64,000 nt of DNA from Polynucleobacter sp. AP-Titi-500A-B4 (GCF_018688095.1 NZ_CP061311.1:62001-126000); one strand, 5' to 3'. Shown: positions 43,813-53,521, counted from the first letter of the stretch. A program made the numbers and translations. Notes: generated by a model not told the origin, from the letters alone.

Positions 43813-44046
43813 ATGGGTTCATTTAGCATTTGGCATTGGTTAATTGTTTTGGTCATCGTGATGTTGGTATTTGGTACCAAGAAATTGCGCAATATTGGCC
43901 AAGACTTGGGTGGCGCTGTTAAAGGCTTCAAAGATGGTATGAAAACATCTGAAGATCCTGCGGCTCAACCTAAAGATCAAATTCAGCAAGCTTCCGCAGC
44001 TACAGATAAAACTGTGGATGTGCAAGCTAAAGACCTCAATAAATAA
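43813..44046 (+). CDS. tatA: Sec-independent translocase TatA
   Basis: This 77-residue protein has one N-terminal membrane helix (about 5-21), an amphipathic helix (TKKLRNIGQDLGGAVKGFKDGMK), and a charged tail. It forms the pore-like element of the Tat system. The starting SFSIWHWLIVL is typical. It follows hinT after 16 bases. Confidence 0.95.
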   Translation: MGSFSIWHWLIVLVIVMLVFGTKKLRNIGQDLGGAVKGFKDGMKTSEDPAAQPKDQIQQASAATDKTVDVQAKDLNK

Positions 44047-44097
44047 TTTTTACAAAGCGCAATTGAAATTCGTGCGGTCCTCATTTAGCTCCCTGAG

Positions 44098-44574
44098 ATG
44101 ATTGATTTAGGGGTTTCAAAACTTGCGCTCATTGCAGTGGTTGCTTTGGTGGTAGTTGGACCAGAGCGCCTGCCAAAAGTAGCCCGTATGGCCGGAAATT
44201 TATTTGGTCGTGCGCAGCGTTACATGGCCGACGTTAAGTCGGAAGTAAATCGACAGATGGAAGTTGAGGAATTTAAAAAATTCCGCGAAGAAAGCACCTC
44301 GGTCTTAAAAGAAGTTGAAAACAGTATTAGTTCAGTTGCTAGTGAAGCAAATGCAAATCTCACAGATCAAGCAGATATTTTTGAAACTCACTTTGAAAAA
44401 CCACCGCTTGATGAAAAAGAGGTTCTACGCAAGACGAAGCGCCAGGGCCGTAATAGCTGGGGCGTAAGGCGCGCAGCAAGACCCATTTGGTTTAAGCGTT
44501 CAGCAGGTGTGCGGACTCGCGTGCAATCAGGCGCCGCTAGAATGAAGCGCTTTCACCATAGCTCTGGTAAATAA
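44098..44574 (+). CDS. tatB: Sec-independent translocase TatB
   Basis: This 158-residue protein has the TatB N-terminus (MIDLGVSKLALIAVVALVVVGPERLPKVARMAG) with one membrane helix, then a long amphipathic and coiled region, and a basic C-terminus (NSWGVRRAARPIWFKRS). TatB and TatC form the signal-peptide receptor. The C-terminus is basic and unlike most TatA. Confidence 0.95.
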   Translation: MIDLGVSKLALIAVVALVVVGPERLPKVARMAGNLFGRAQRYMADVKSEVNRQMEVEEFKKFREESTSVLKEVENSISSVASEANANLTDQADIFETHFEKPPLDEKEVLRKTKRQGRNSWGVRRAARPIWFKRSAGVRTRVQSGAARMKRFHHSSGK

Positions 44575-44585
44575 TTTAGATTGGC

Positions 44586-45362
44586 ATGACAGAAAATAAC
44601 TCTACTGAAGATTCAGGATTGCAAGAATCTTTTCTATCGCATTTATATGAACTACGCGATCGCGTAATCAAATCTGCGTTGGCAATTATTGTGGTGTTTG
44701 TATGCTTAGTGTATTGGGCGCCTGATATTTTTCATCTGTTTTCTCAGCCGCTACTAGACTCATTGCCTGCTGGTGGCAAGATGATCGTGACCGATGTTAC
44801 GGGCTCTTTCTTTGTGCCCATGAAAGTCACGATGCTGGTAGCTTTCGTCATTGCCTTGCCGGTAGTGATGTATCAGTTATGGGCTTTTATTGCGCCTGGT
44901 TTATATCAACATGAGCGCAAATTGGTTGTTCCATTAGTGGTTAGTAGCTACAGCCTATTTATCTTCGGCATGGCATTTGCCTATTTCTTGGTATTTCCGA
45001 CGGTATTTAATTTCATGGCTAGTTATAACGCGCCATTAGGTGCGGAGATGTCCACTGATATTGATAAATACCTCAGCTTTGCTATGAATACCTTTCTAGC
45101 TTTTGGTCTTACTTTTGAAGTTCCGGTTGTGGTCGTAGTTTTAGTTCGGATGGGTATCGTCCCTTTAGCAAAGCTAAGAGAGATACGTCCCTATGTAATT
45201 GTTGGCGCATTTGTTATCTCGGCGATTGTTACGCCACCAGATGTGCTATCCCAGTTGCTACTGGCAGTGCCTATGACCCTGCTATATGAGTTGGGCTTGT
45301 TGGTGGCACGCCTCTATGTGCCAAAGCCACCTGAAGAAGATGAAGCCAAAGCAACTAGCTAA
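44586..45362 (+). CDS. tatC: Sec-independent translocase TatC
   Basis: This 258-residue protein has six membrane helices and the TatC features: the N-terminal SFLSHLYELRDR and the first periplasmic loop, then the FGLTFEVPVVVVVLVR and IVTPPDVLSQ blocks. Its stop overlaps the end of the convergent Sel1-repeat gene by four bases, with no terminator between them. Confidence 0.96.
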   Translation: MTENNSTEDSGLQESFLSHLYELRDRVIKSALAIIVVFVCLVYWAPDIFHLFSQPLLDSLPAGGKMIVTDVTGSFFVPMKVTMLVAFVIALPVVMYQLWAFIAPGLYQHERKLVVPLVVSSYSLFIFGMAFAYFLVFPTVFNFMASYNAPLGAEMSTDIDKYLSFAMNTFLAFGLTFEVPVVVVVLVRMGIVPLAKLREIRPYVIVGAFVISAIVTPPDVLSQLLLAVPMTLLYELGLLVARLYVPKPPEEDEAKATS

Positions 45363-46825
45363 GCTAGCTCGGTACTTGCTTGATTCATATTGCTTTTCGA
45401 AAAAGTAGTGCTTAACCAGTCGGCCACTTGATCAAAGCGATAGCGTCTTTGACGTAAATTGCCTTCTATCTCAAGAACAGATCCAGCAAAGGCCTTACCA
45501 GCAGCTAATAATGCGCGACGCTGTTGAATAGTTTCAATCTGAATGAGTCTAGGTAATATTTTTGGGAGCTCCCAGCGAATGTCGACGACTACACAATGCT
45601 CATGTTGCAGTTGCCCGACCTCAGAGAGTAAAAGCTCTGCTTTACTAAAGTTAAATTGATTTGCAATGATGATGCGATGGCACAGTAGTACCCAGTCTTC
45701 ATCGAGTTTATGTTCCGCATGGTGGTTGATGACTTGATCTGCGCATACTGCGAGCTCATACCAATCATTTTTCTTGGGATCGGGACAGCTCGTTAGTATT
45801 TTGCTGAGCAATTCTTTTGCCTCAGTAACGCCTTGTTGATGGGCTTGCCAAACCCAATAAGATGCTTGTAAGCCGCGAACCTTTTCATCGGTCTTTTCGC
45901 GTTTACGCCATAGATTAGCCCCTTTACGCAACTGTGCTTGCGCATGACCGAGATCGGCTGCACGATCAAAGCAACGATCACTCTCTGTAGCGCTATAGCC
46001 AGAAAATTGCGGACGACGATAAATTTCACCGAGTGCATACCAGGCATCACGATCCCCATCTTTTGCTGCCAGCTCTAACCAATGGGCTGCTTTCTTGAGA
46101 GAGGCGTTAGATTTATTTTTTACTACATCGCCGTCTAATTGAGCTAGTCGCAATCCCAAAGCTAACTTTGCGGCAGTAAGCCCTAATTCAGCAGCTTGGA
46201 TTAATGCCCCCTTATTTTGATCTTGGAGCCAAATATCCCACAAGGATGAGAGCGCCTCATTCTTTGGTTGCAACTGAATCAGCAATTCTTTTGCAGAGTT
46301 GGCAAACTGTGAGCTCCCATCAGCAAGCTCCTGAAGATACTGTTGAGCTATTTTTTGAAAGCCATTCAAATCTTGCCCTGCTAATTCTTCCCCTAAGGCT
46401 ATCGAGGTATTTTTCTTTAGCCAATCTACAAGCTGGGATTGAATCTCTTGATTGCAGGGGTTAATGAGTAAATCTATCAGCTGCCATTTGGCAGCGAGTG
46501 AAGATTCTGCTTCCGCATTGCTATGCGCGAGCTCCCAGAAAGAGGTCCAACCAAAGGTAAATGCAGGCGTGTTAAAGGTTTGTGCAAGTGGAATTTGGGC
46601 CATTTGCCTCAATATCCCAAGAGTTTCATCGCTATTTGAGTTGCCCCCCTCAGGGCGCTGATTTTGAATAGATAAATAAGATTTTTCTAGCCAAATCAAT
46701 GCGTTAGAGGGCTGAATTGGGGTTTTAAAGGCGCCAGTAAGGTAGGCTTCAGCCAGCTTTTGTTGTGCCAATACATCACCAAGACGTGCTGAGCTAAGGA
46801 TTTTTAAGAATTCGCGACTTGCCAT
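45359..46825 (-). CDS. Sel1-repeat (TPR-like) protein of unknown function
   Basis: This protein of 488 residues (from the ATG at 46825) has tandem Sel1-like helical repeats, clearest at DAWYALGEIYRRPQFSGYSA and CFDRAADLGHAQAQLRKGAN. No signal peptide or enzyme domain is seen. The frame is open upstream to an ATG at 46936, but that adds 37 residues overlapping the porin promoter. Its function is not recognised; Sel1 proteins usually mediate protein contacts. It converges on tatC. Confidence 0.75.
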   Translation of the reverse strand: MASREFLKILSSARLGDVLAQQKLAEAYLTGAFKTPIQPSNALIWLEKSYLSIQNQRPEGGNSNSDETLGILRQMAQIPLAQTFNTPAFTFGWTSFWELAHSNAEAESSLAAKWQLIDLLINPCNQEIQSQLVDWLKKNTSIALGEELAGQDLNGFQKIAQQYLQELADGSSQFANSAKELLIQLQPKNEALSSLWDIWLQDQNKGALIQAAELGLTAAKLALGLRLAQLDGDVVKNKSNASLKKAAHWLELAAKDGDRDAWYALGEIYRRPQFSGYSATESDRCFDRAADLGHAQAQLRKGANLWRKREKTDEKVRGLQASYWVWQAHQQGVTEAKELLSKILTSCPDPKKNDWYELAVCADQVINHHAEHKLDEDWVLLCHRIIIANQFNFSKAELLLSEVGQLQHEHCVVVDIRWELPKILPRLIQIETIQQRRALLAAGKAFAGSVLEIEGNLRQRRYRFDQVADWLSTTFSKSNMNQASTELA

Positions 46826-46914
46826 ATGACAATTTTGGCATCTAGATGCCTTAAAAGGCAGAAATCTGAGCTCTTGTTGTCGAGATACAACGAAGAAAGC
46901 CAAAAAACTACCTT

Positions 46915-46941
46915 TTGACAAGCAAAAAGAGCTCATAAATA
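46915..46941 (+). promoter_or_regulatory. Candidate porin promoter
   Basis: A perfect TTGACA lies at 46915-46920; TAAATA at 46936-46941 gives a short 15-base spacer, and TATACT at 46946-46951 would be too far. A 5-bp GGACC/GGTCC hairpin (46969-46989) lies in the leader. A GGAG is 10 bases before the ATG at 47034. Confidence 0.4.
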
Positions 46942-47033
46942 CCCTTATACTCAGTCTAGTAGGGCAAAGGACCGAAAATTCAATGGTCCCGGCTTTATTT
47001 GGGCATTACTTTCAATTTATGGAGATTTACAGA

Positions 47034-48389
47034 ATGAAAAAATCGCTATTCGCAGCAGCAGCTTTGACAGCAATCGCTGGCGCAGCTCAAGCTCAATCCA
47101 GCGTAACCGTATACGGTATCTTGGATATGGGCTACATTGGTTCCAATGCACGTGAAACTGGTTCTTCAGCTAACGGTCTTGGCTACGGTAACGGCTCTGT
47201 TAACAAAATTCAAAAGAGCGCTTTCGGTGCATCTGCTGAACAAACTAACCGTTTAGGTTTCAAAGGTACTGAAGATTTGGGTGGCGGCACATCTGCATTC
47301 TTCACTGTTGAATTAGGCCTCCAGCCACAAAACGGTAACTTGTCTGGTGGTACAGACCGTGATGCAATTCAAGGTACTTCACAGGGTTCTGGTTCCGCAA
47401 TAGACAACCGCCAATCTTTTGTTGGTTTGAAAAAGAACGGCTTAGGTCAAGCTGCTTTTGGTCGCCAATACACTCCAGTATTTAACTCTGGTGCCGCAAC
47501 TGATCCTGGTCAATACAACAACGTAGCTGGTAACGTTATTTATAGCTCTGGTTCTGTATATGCTTCTGGCGATACAGTATCAGCTGGTACAGGTAACAAC
47601 GTTGGCTTTACAAACCGTGCTTCAAACGCATTGTCATTTAAGACTGACAAATTTGCAGGTTTCACAGCTTCAGGTATCTATGCATTAAACAACCAGAACT
47701 ACACACAAACACAAATTGCTAACACATCTTCTGGTGGTGGTAACACTAACTGGAATGGTTGGGGCTTGGCTGCTGACTTTACATGGCAAAAATTGTATTT
47801 GACAGCTGCATACCAGTCATTCAAGACTCAGTACAGCAATGGTATTTATGCTTTGACAGGTACTGTTCTTAACACTGGTGGTGTTGGTGGTACAACCGGT
47901 CAAGCTTCTGCTGCTACAACCGGTTTATTTGCTCCATCTAACTTGTCTGATAAGCAAACTTATGCTGGCGGTACTTATGACTTTGGTATCCTGAAGGCAT
48001 ACGCTCAGTGGGTTGGTCGTAAAGTTCAACAAGATACAGCTTCGTCAGCGGCCCTCCTTGGTGCTGCTACTGCTACTTCAGTATTGGCTGGCGAACAAGC
48101 TAACCGTACTGCTCAGCAGATCGGTGTTCGTAGCTACATCACCCCAACTATTGAATCATGGGCAAGTATTGGTTCTGGTAAGTACAAGGGCACACCTACT
48201 ACTACCATCCAATCACCAGCGTATGTTAACTTCGTAGGCTGGCAGTTGGGTAGTAACTACTACCTCAGCAAGCGTACAAACTTGTATGCAATCTATGGTC
48301 AGCAACAGTCAACCTCTGGTTCACTTGGTATCGCTGGTTCAGGTTCTACAGCTAACCAATACGCTTTAGGTTTGCGTCACACATTCTAA
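47034..48389 (+). CDS. Outer-membrane general porin
   Basis: This 451-residue protein has a signal peptide (MKKSLFAAAALTAIAGAAQA) and then the gram-negative porin family (OmpC-like, trimeric beta-barrel), with SSVTVYGILDMGYIGSN, NRLGFKGTEDLGGGTSAFFTVE, FVGLKKNGLGQAAFGRQYTP and a C-terminal phenylalanine (ALGLRHTF). Loops are rich in Thr, Ser, Gly. The ATG at 47034 is favoured over an upstream in-frame ATG at 46983 because of the signal peptide and GGAG site. Confidence 0.94.
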   Translation: MKKSLFAAAALTAIAGAAQAQSSVTVYGILDMGYIGSNARETGSSANGLGYGNGSVNKIQKSAFGASAEQTNRLGFKGTEDLGGGTSAFFTVELGLQPQNGNLSGGTDRDAIQGTSQGSGSAIDNRQSFVGLKKNGLGQAAFGRQYTPVFNSGAATDPGQYNNVAGNVIYSSGSVYASGDTVSAGTGNNVGFTNRASNALSFKTDKFAGFTASGIYALNNQNYTQTQIANTSSGGGNTNWNGWGLAADFTWQKLYLTAAYQSFKTQYSNGIYALTGTVLNTGGVGGTTGQASAATTGLFAPSNLSDKQTYAGGTYDFGILKAYAQWVGRKVQQDTASSAALLGAATATSVLAGEQANRTAQQIGVRSYITPTIESWASIGSGKYKGTPTTTIQSPAYVNFVGWQLGSNYYLSKRTNLYAIYGQQQSTSGSLGIAGSGSTANQYALGLRHTF

Positions 48390-48432
48390 TTTTTTGGTGG
48401 ACTTGATCCACTTGATTTTAGAAAAGCAAGAC

Positions 48433-48461
48433 AAAAAACCACCCTTCGGGGTGGTTTTTTT
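48433..48461 (+). terminator. Rho-independent terminator after the porin
   Basis: AAAAAACCACCC (48433-48444) pairs with GGGTGGTTTTTTT (48449-48461) around a TTCG tetraloop. It is a textbook terminator. The A run on the left makes it usable for the convergent gene ending at 48493 as well. Confidence 0.95.
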
Positions 48462-48492
48462 ACGCCTAAAATATGCTGAATGATCTTATCAG

Positions 48493-50007
48493 CTAGATGC
48501 TGCCAATTTTTACAGTCTTTAAAATTGTCGATTTAATATTCTCTAATGGCCAAATGCCTCGACTCTCTTGTCGAATCAGGCTGACGCTTGGGTACCATAG
48601 ACTATGATTTATATTGCGCATTGCCATAAAGTCAGGTGGGTCAGGAATTAATAGTAGAGTCCTTTGCCCAAGGGCGCCCGCTAAATGTCCAACAGCAGTA
48701 TCAATGGAAACAATCAAATCTAGCTCCGCTATCAAGGCCGCACTATCTGCAAAGTTATCCAAGAAGTCGTGATGCAAGAAAAGATTATGAGGTTGCTTTA
48801 ATAGGTAATCATTTTTAAATTCTTTTTGGATGGCATGAAATTCGATTGAATGTGCCGATAGATCATTTACAAGGGATCTGACACAATCAAAAGGAAGATC
48901 CCGCTTGGAATTTTTTTTGCCAGCATAATGGCCTGATCCAGACCACGTGATACCTATTCGGAAGGGTCTATTTCTTGATGAGATGTTGGCTAATCTTTTG
49001 CGCCACAAGTCACGCTTTTCTGGATTAGCATAAAGGTAGGGAGTGTGGTTCGGGATCGAGTCAAGCGTAGTTCTAAGTGCAAAAGGTAAACTCATGATTG
49101 GACATTGAAAATCAGGACGCCCACTGACTTGTTGTGAGAGGGGAATGTTCGAATTAATGATTTTTATCTTGGAATCTAAGGGCCGCATTAAATCTATCAG
49201 CGCTGTATTCACCTCGAAGATAACCCTGGCACCCATTTGATTGACAAGAATTGGTAAGTAGCGACTCATTTGAATGGCATCACCAAAGCCTTGTTCTGCA
49301 TGAATCAAAATAGTTTTTCCAGCCAAGGGGCTTTCACCCAACCATAATGGGATATCTTGGTGTTTTGCATGCTCCGCCATTCCAGAGATTTGCCAGCGGG
49401 ATTCATATAGCCTCCAACCCTCTTCATATTGGCCCAAACGTAAGAGCGAAAGGGATTTATTCCACTGAGCTTGAAAATTATTGGGATTAATGGATAGCGT
49501 TTTAGAAAAGTGTTCTAAACCTAGATCGTAATCCTTGAGCTCATTAAGCAAATTACCTAAGCCTATATGACCTTCCTCTGAGTTTGGTTCCAGTCTCAGA
49601 GCGCTCTCAAAACAGGTGCGTGCTGCATCAAAGATTTCTTTTTCTGAGAGAATGTTGCCTTTATTAACCAACGCTGTAGCAGACTTTGGGTTGATTTCAA
49701 GTGCGCGGTTGAAGTGTCGAAGGGCAGCTTCCAGATTGTCGGTATGTTGTTCACAAATTCCAAGATTGATGCACCCTTCAAGGCTATTGGACTCGATTTC
49801 CAGCAGGTTAGCGCAAATCTTTTTAGCTTCAATCCATTTTTGTTGGCGTATCAGTACTGCAGATAAATTAGCAAGAATTGATGGTCTTGAGGGCGAGTGT
49901 TGCAACGCATTGCGCAATTCAATCTCTGCCTGCACATCATTATTCTGATTTAGGGCAATGAGTGCTAATTCAAAATGGTGACGTGCTAGTTCTAAGTTTT
50001 CAGTCAT
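48493..50007 (-). CDS. TPR protein with glycosyltransferase family 9-like domain
   Basis: This 504-residue protein has TPR repeats (about 1-215; for example LGICEQHTDNLEAALRHFNR and LGNLLNELKDYDLGLEHF). A GT9/heptosyltransferase-like domain follows (about 225-500): AEQGFGDAIQMSRYLP, ITWSGSGHYAGKK and LIVSIDTAVGHLAGALGQRT. This combination is common in genomes with protein glycosylation, but the acceptor is unknown. It has no signal peptide. It lies 44 bases after the protease gene, on the same strand. Confidence 0.85.
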   Translation of the reverse strand: MTENLELARHHFELALIALNQNNDVQAEIELRNALQHSPSRPSILANLSAVLIRQQKWIEAKKICANLLEIESNSLEGCINLGICEQHTDNLEAALRHFNRALEINPKSATALVNKGNILSEKEIFDAARTCFESALRLEPNSEEGHIGLGNLLNELKDYDLGLEHFSKTLSINPNNFQAQWNKSLSLLRLGQYEEGWRLYESRWQISGMAEHAKHQDIPLWLGESPLAGKTILIHAEQGFGDAIQMSRYLPILVNQMGARVIFEVNTALIDLMRPLDSKIKIINSNIPLSQQVSGRPDFQCPIMSLPFALRTTLDSIPNHTPYLYANPEKRDLWRKRLANISSRNRPFRIGITWSGSGHYAGKKNSKRDLPFDCVRSLVNDLSAHSIEFHAIQKEFKNDYLLKQPHNLFLHHDFLDNFADSAALIAELDLIVSIDTAVGHLAGALGQRTLLLIPDPPDFMAMRNINHSLWYPSVSLIRQESRGIWPLENIKSTILKTVKIGSI

Positions 50008-50051
50008 TGAATAAAATTGATTTAATCGCTAAGCAGGAGGATATTAGAAAA

Positions 50052-51230
50052 TTAGTTTAATAATTTCTTAGGTTTAGGGCGTTGACCTATTTGAACTTTC
50101 AGATCTAACTCTTTACCCTTGCGTAGAATTTTCAGTTCAGCCTCATTGCCAGGATTAATGCTAGAAACTTTGTCTAATAGCCCCCTAACATCATGAGTTG
50201 GTGTGCCATCAACAGAAATGAGAATGTCACCGGGCCTTGCTCCGCTGCGGAATGCTGGCCCCCCATTGAGTACCCCTGATAATAAAACTCCTTTTATATT
50301 GGCTGCCAGCCCTAGAGAGTCTGAAAGTTCGGGATTTAAGTTTTGAGGCTCCACTCCTATCCATCCACGGGTGACGCTACCACTGGCAATGATTGAATTC
50401 ATTACCTGCTTAGCCAAATCAATCGGAATTGCAAAGCCGATTCCCATGGACCCACCATTATTTGAAAAGATTGCTGTATTTATTCCAATTAAGTTGCCTC
50501 GAGTATCGACTAATGCGCCTCCTGAGTTACCTGGGTTAATTGCCGCATCAGTTTGAATAAAATTTTCAAAGGTGTTAATTCCCAGATGATTACGCCCCAG
50601 GGCAGAGATGATTCCAGATGTTACGGTTTGCCCAACTCCAAAGGGATTGCCAATAGCCAGCACTACATCACCCACATGGATTGAATCTACATTACCCAAC
50701 GTAATGGCTGTAGGTAATTGCTTGGTTTCGACTTTTAAAACTGCAATATCTGTTTCTGGATCGCTGCCAATAACTCGCGCTTTTATCTTGCGCCCATCAG
50801 ATAGGGCAACATCAATGCTGTTTGCGTCACTAATGACATGATGATTGGTGAGGATGTATCCATCAGCGCTTACTAGGACTCCAGACCCAAGGCTTGCACT
50901 GGGTTCTTCTGGTGGCTGGTCACCAAAAAAGAACTTAAACAGAGGGTCGACTGAATTCGGGTTTTTGCCCGCACGCGCACTAGACTTGGCTGGGGATTTG
51001 CTTGTGAAGATATTGACCACAGCAGGCATAGATCGTTTCACAGCATCATGATATGAACCTGGACTTAATTGCCCATCTTGGCTTACTTGGTTAATTAAAA
51101 TAGTGTTTACCAAAGATTTGCTTGATGAAGTATTAAGCCATTCTGGCTTTAGTGCGACAACGATAAATAAAGCGGCCAACAAAACAGTCACTGCTTGTGT
51201 AAATACTAGCCAGAGCCTGTTCATATTCAT
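50052..51230 (-). CDS. DegS/DegQ-type periplasmic serine protease
   Basis: This 392-residue HtrA-family protease has a single N-terminal membrane helix (about 8-27) without an obvious cleavage site, so it is probably anchored in the inner membrane. The catalytic triad is His131 (TNHHVIS), Asp161 (TDIAVLK) and Ser236 (GNSGG). One PDZ domain follows (about 290-380). Its ATG directly follows the stop of the TPR-GT41 gene, TAG-ATG, so they are coupled. Related proteases sense outer-membrane protein stress. Confidence 0.92.
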   Translation of the reverse strand: MNMNRLWLVFTQAVTVLLAALFIVVALKPEWLNTSSSKSLVNTILINQVSQDGQLSPGSYHDAVKRSMPAVVNIFTSKSPAKSSARAGKNPNSVDPLFKFFFGDQPPEEPSASLGSGVLVSADGYILTNHHVISDANSIDVALSDGRKIKARVIGSDPETDIAVLKVETKQLPTAITLGNVDSIHVGDVVLAIGNPFGVGQTVTSGIISALGRNHLGINTFENFIQTDAAINPGNSGGALVDTRGNLIGINTAIFSNNGGSMGIGFAIPIDLAKQVMNSIIASGSVTRGWIGVEPQNLNPELSDSLGLAANIKGVLLSGVLNGGPAFRSGARPGDILISVDGTPTHDVRGLLDKVSSINPGNEAELKILRKGKELDLKVQIGQRPKPKKLLN

Positions 51231-53474
51231 CTATGTATTAATCGCTTTTTTAGTTCGGGTTAATAATAAAGTTTCCAGAGAACGAATCGGTTCTTGATCA
51301 GCAAAAATGATATGAAGATTTTCAGAAATTTGCTTTTTGTATCCATTTCGCATGTCTTGATTTTGAATGAATTTAACTGCTCTATCAATATATTCAGCAG
51401 TTGAGTGGCAGATTAGATCGGGCGTTCCCATGCGACGGAGAATTCCGCTGGCCAGTTTGCCACGCATAAACTCACCTTCTATGGTGATGATTGGTAAATC
51501 ACATAGCAACGCCTGTATTGCTGTATTGAAACCAGAAAATCCAATGGTGTCTAAATAAAGATGCGCTTTCTGCATCAGACCATGAAATTCCTCTTTCTTA
51601 AGAAAGGGAATGAAATGTACAAATTGCGTCATCTCAAGATTTGCGTTGGAGAATGCCGTTTTTAATCGATCTTTTAAGATCGAAGTGAGGTTTTCTTCAA
51701 AATCAAAAAAGATAAATTGACAGGAACCGAGTCGCCTAGCTATATCGGTGAAGATATGGTCATGCTCGGGAGCGTACTTAGAGGGTGATCCTGCGCATAT
51801 CAACATAGGCTTATCAGGATTGATTCCAAGACTAGTTAAATGGACATCCGTCTTTTGTACCGCTTGAAATTCAACGTAAGCCCCAAGATTTGGCAGTCTA
51901 ATTAATTCCTCGCTGTAAAAGAGATTGGAAGAGCTAGTTTCAAACAGGTCGGCGGATAAGTAGCAGTCAATTGTTGGCAAGCCGCTAGTTTCGGGATGCC
52001 CCCATGCAGCAATTTGTAGTGGCGCCAATCTAAAGCAGGCTAAGGCTCTACTGACCGTATCCATGCCAATTTCTGGATAGAGCAATACGTCTAAATTTTC
52101 ATTTCTAATGAATTGGGCTGAAACGGCAACCGATTGATTGAGATAAAAGTATTCTCCTTTTGATTTGGCTATTACGGTTTCAAGATCCTCTGAACCGTTT
52201 GTATTAAAGAGGAGAAGCTCGAATAAATCTGGGTTTAGTTGGCTTACCAACCCCTTTGTAATGGCATGCCAAACAGGGTGATTACTAAAGTGATTGCTCA
52301 CAATCCCAACACGAATTTTGCCAGGAGATCCGGTGCATTTTTGGGGCAGCGCGATCTCTTTCTGAACAAGTTGCGCTAGCTGGACGCTGATTTCCCCAAA
52401 TTTCGAGAGAATCGCTTCATTATTCGCATCCTGGTACGCAAGATAAAAAGGATGTCGAGATAGTATATTTTCGTTTGTTTGGAATATCCATGCGAGGTCG
52501 CTATCTGCTTGCAAAAACTCTAACTGCTGAATGAATGCTCTTCTAGATTCTGAAACTTCAGCTTGATCTCTATACACCTTTGGAATTTGTGCAACCATTA
52601 ATGCCAATCGAGCTTCGTAGTTATTGGGATTGAGCTCTAGTGATTTTGCATAATAAGTCTTGGCTAAATCTGCGTCACCCACTTCATAGTACGCATCACC
52701 TAATAGATTAAAAATGAGTGCATTGCGCGGCTCGATTGTAAGTGCGTGTTGATAGCAATCAACAGCACCGCTATAGGCCTTGAATTTCTTTAAGCTATTG
52801 CCAAAATTGATATAAGCATCTATATAGCTTGGATGTAATTGAATGGCACGCTCAAAACATTGAAATGCAAATTCATAATTCCTTAGTTGTGTAAGTGCAT
52901 TCCCCAAATTGTTATAGGCAATGGCAAAGTTGGGGTTTGCCTCAATGGCGCGTTCAAATAGAGAATTCGCCTCGGGCAATTTTTTTGCCTCTAAAAAAAT
53001 AACCCCTTGATTATTGAGGGCCTCGGCATAATTAGGGCGCAGGGAGATTGCTTTTTCATATGCTACAAACGCTTCCTGATCATTTGATAAGCCCTTCAAG
53101 GCATTACCTCTATTGTTGTGGGTTTCTGGAATGCGTTCGTCTACGGCAATAGACAGATCAAAAAAGCGAAGCGCCTCTGAGTACTTTTCTAGTGCGTTGT
53201 ATACAAGCCCAATATTCCCGAGGGTTTGTGCGGAATGAGGCGCTAGTAAATTGGCTTTATACAAAAGCGCCAATGCACTCTCAAATTGTTGCTTTTGGTA
53301 TGAGCGAATTCCAAGAAGATTTAAAACATCAGCGTTATTCGGTTGCAGTTCGTACGCTTTTGCCAGTAGGGCATCTGCTTTTTCAAATTCACTTTTTTGA
53401 AGTAGTGCAAAACTATTTTGCAAAAGAAGTCTTGCATCTCCACCCTCTTCTGAAGACGAATTTTCAGTGATCAA
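51231..53474 (-). CDS. TPR protein with OGT/SPINDLY-like (GT41) domain
   Basis: This 747-residue protein has about eight TPRs (about 15-295) and a GT41-type catalytic region (about 386-740): RVGIVSNHFSNHPVWHAI, AWGHPETSGLPTIDCYLSAD, ICAGSPSKYAPEHDHIF and LDTIGFSGFNTAIQALL. In human OGT the last block has a His-Thr-Thr; here it reads Phe-Asn-Thr. It may glycosylate proteins in the cytosol, but this is inferred from the family. It starts at a TTG at 53474, after mscL, with no ATG nearby. Confidence 0.85.
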   Translation of the reverse strand: MITENSSSEEGGDARLLLQNSFALLQKSEFEKADALLAKAYELQPNNADVLNLLGIRSYQKQQFESALALLYKANLLAPHSAQTLGNIGLVYNALEKYSEALRFFDLSIAVDERIPETHNNRGNALKGLSNDQEAFVAYEKAISLRPNYAEALNNQGVIFLEAKKLPEANSLFERAIEANPNFAIAYNNLGNALTQLRNYEFAFQCFERAIQLHPSYIDAYINFGNSLKKFKAYSGAVDCYQHALTIEPRNALIFNLLGDAYYEVGDADLAKTYYAKSLELNPNNYEARLALMVAQIPKVYRDQAEVSESRRAFIQQLEFLQADSDLAWIFQTNENILSRHPFYLAYQDANNEAILSKFGEISVQLAQLVQKEIALPQKCTGSPGKIRVGIVSNHFSNHPVWHAITKGLVSQLNPDLFELLLFNTNGSEDLETVIAKSKGEYFYLNQSVAVSAQFIRNENLDVLLYPEIGMDTVSRALACFRLAPLQIAAWGHPETSGLPTIDCYLSADLFETSSSNLFYSEELIRLPNLGAYVEFQAVQKTDVHLTSLGINPDKPMLICAGSPSKYAPEHDHIFTDIARRLGSCQFIFFDFEENLTSILKDRLKTAFSNANLEMTQFVHFIPFLKKEEFHGLMQKAHLYLDTIGFSGFNTAIQALLCDLPIITIEGEFMRGKLASGILRRMGTPDLICHSTAEYIDRAVKFIQNQDMRNGYKKQISENLHIIFADQEPIRSLETLLLTRTKKAINT

Positions 53475-53521
53475 TTTTTACTGCCTAAAGAAGAGGGTGA
53501 CTTGGCTAGCAATGAATTAAA

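Noticed and set aside
45950..46240. Extra plus-strand frame within the Sel1-repeat gene
   Set aside because: It is a shadow of the repeat-coding strand without a ribosome-binding site or family match.
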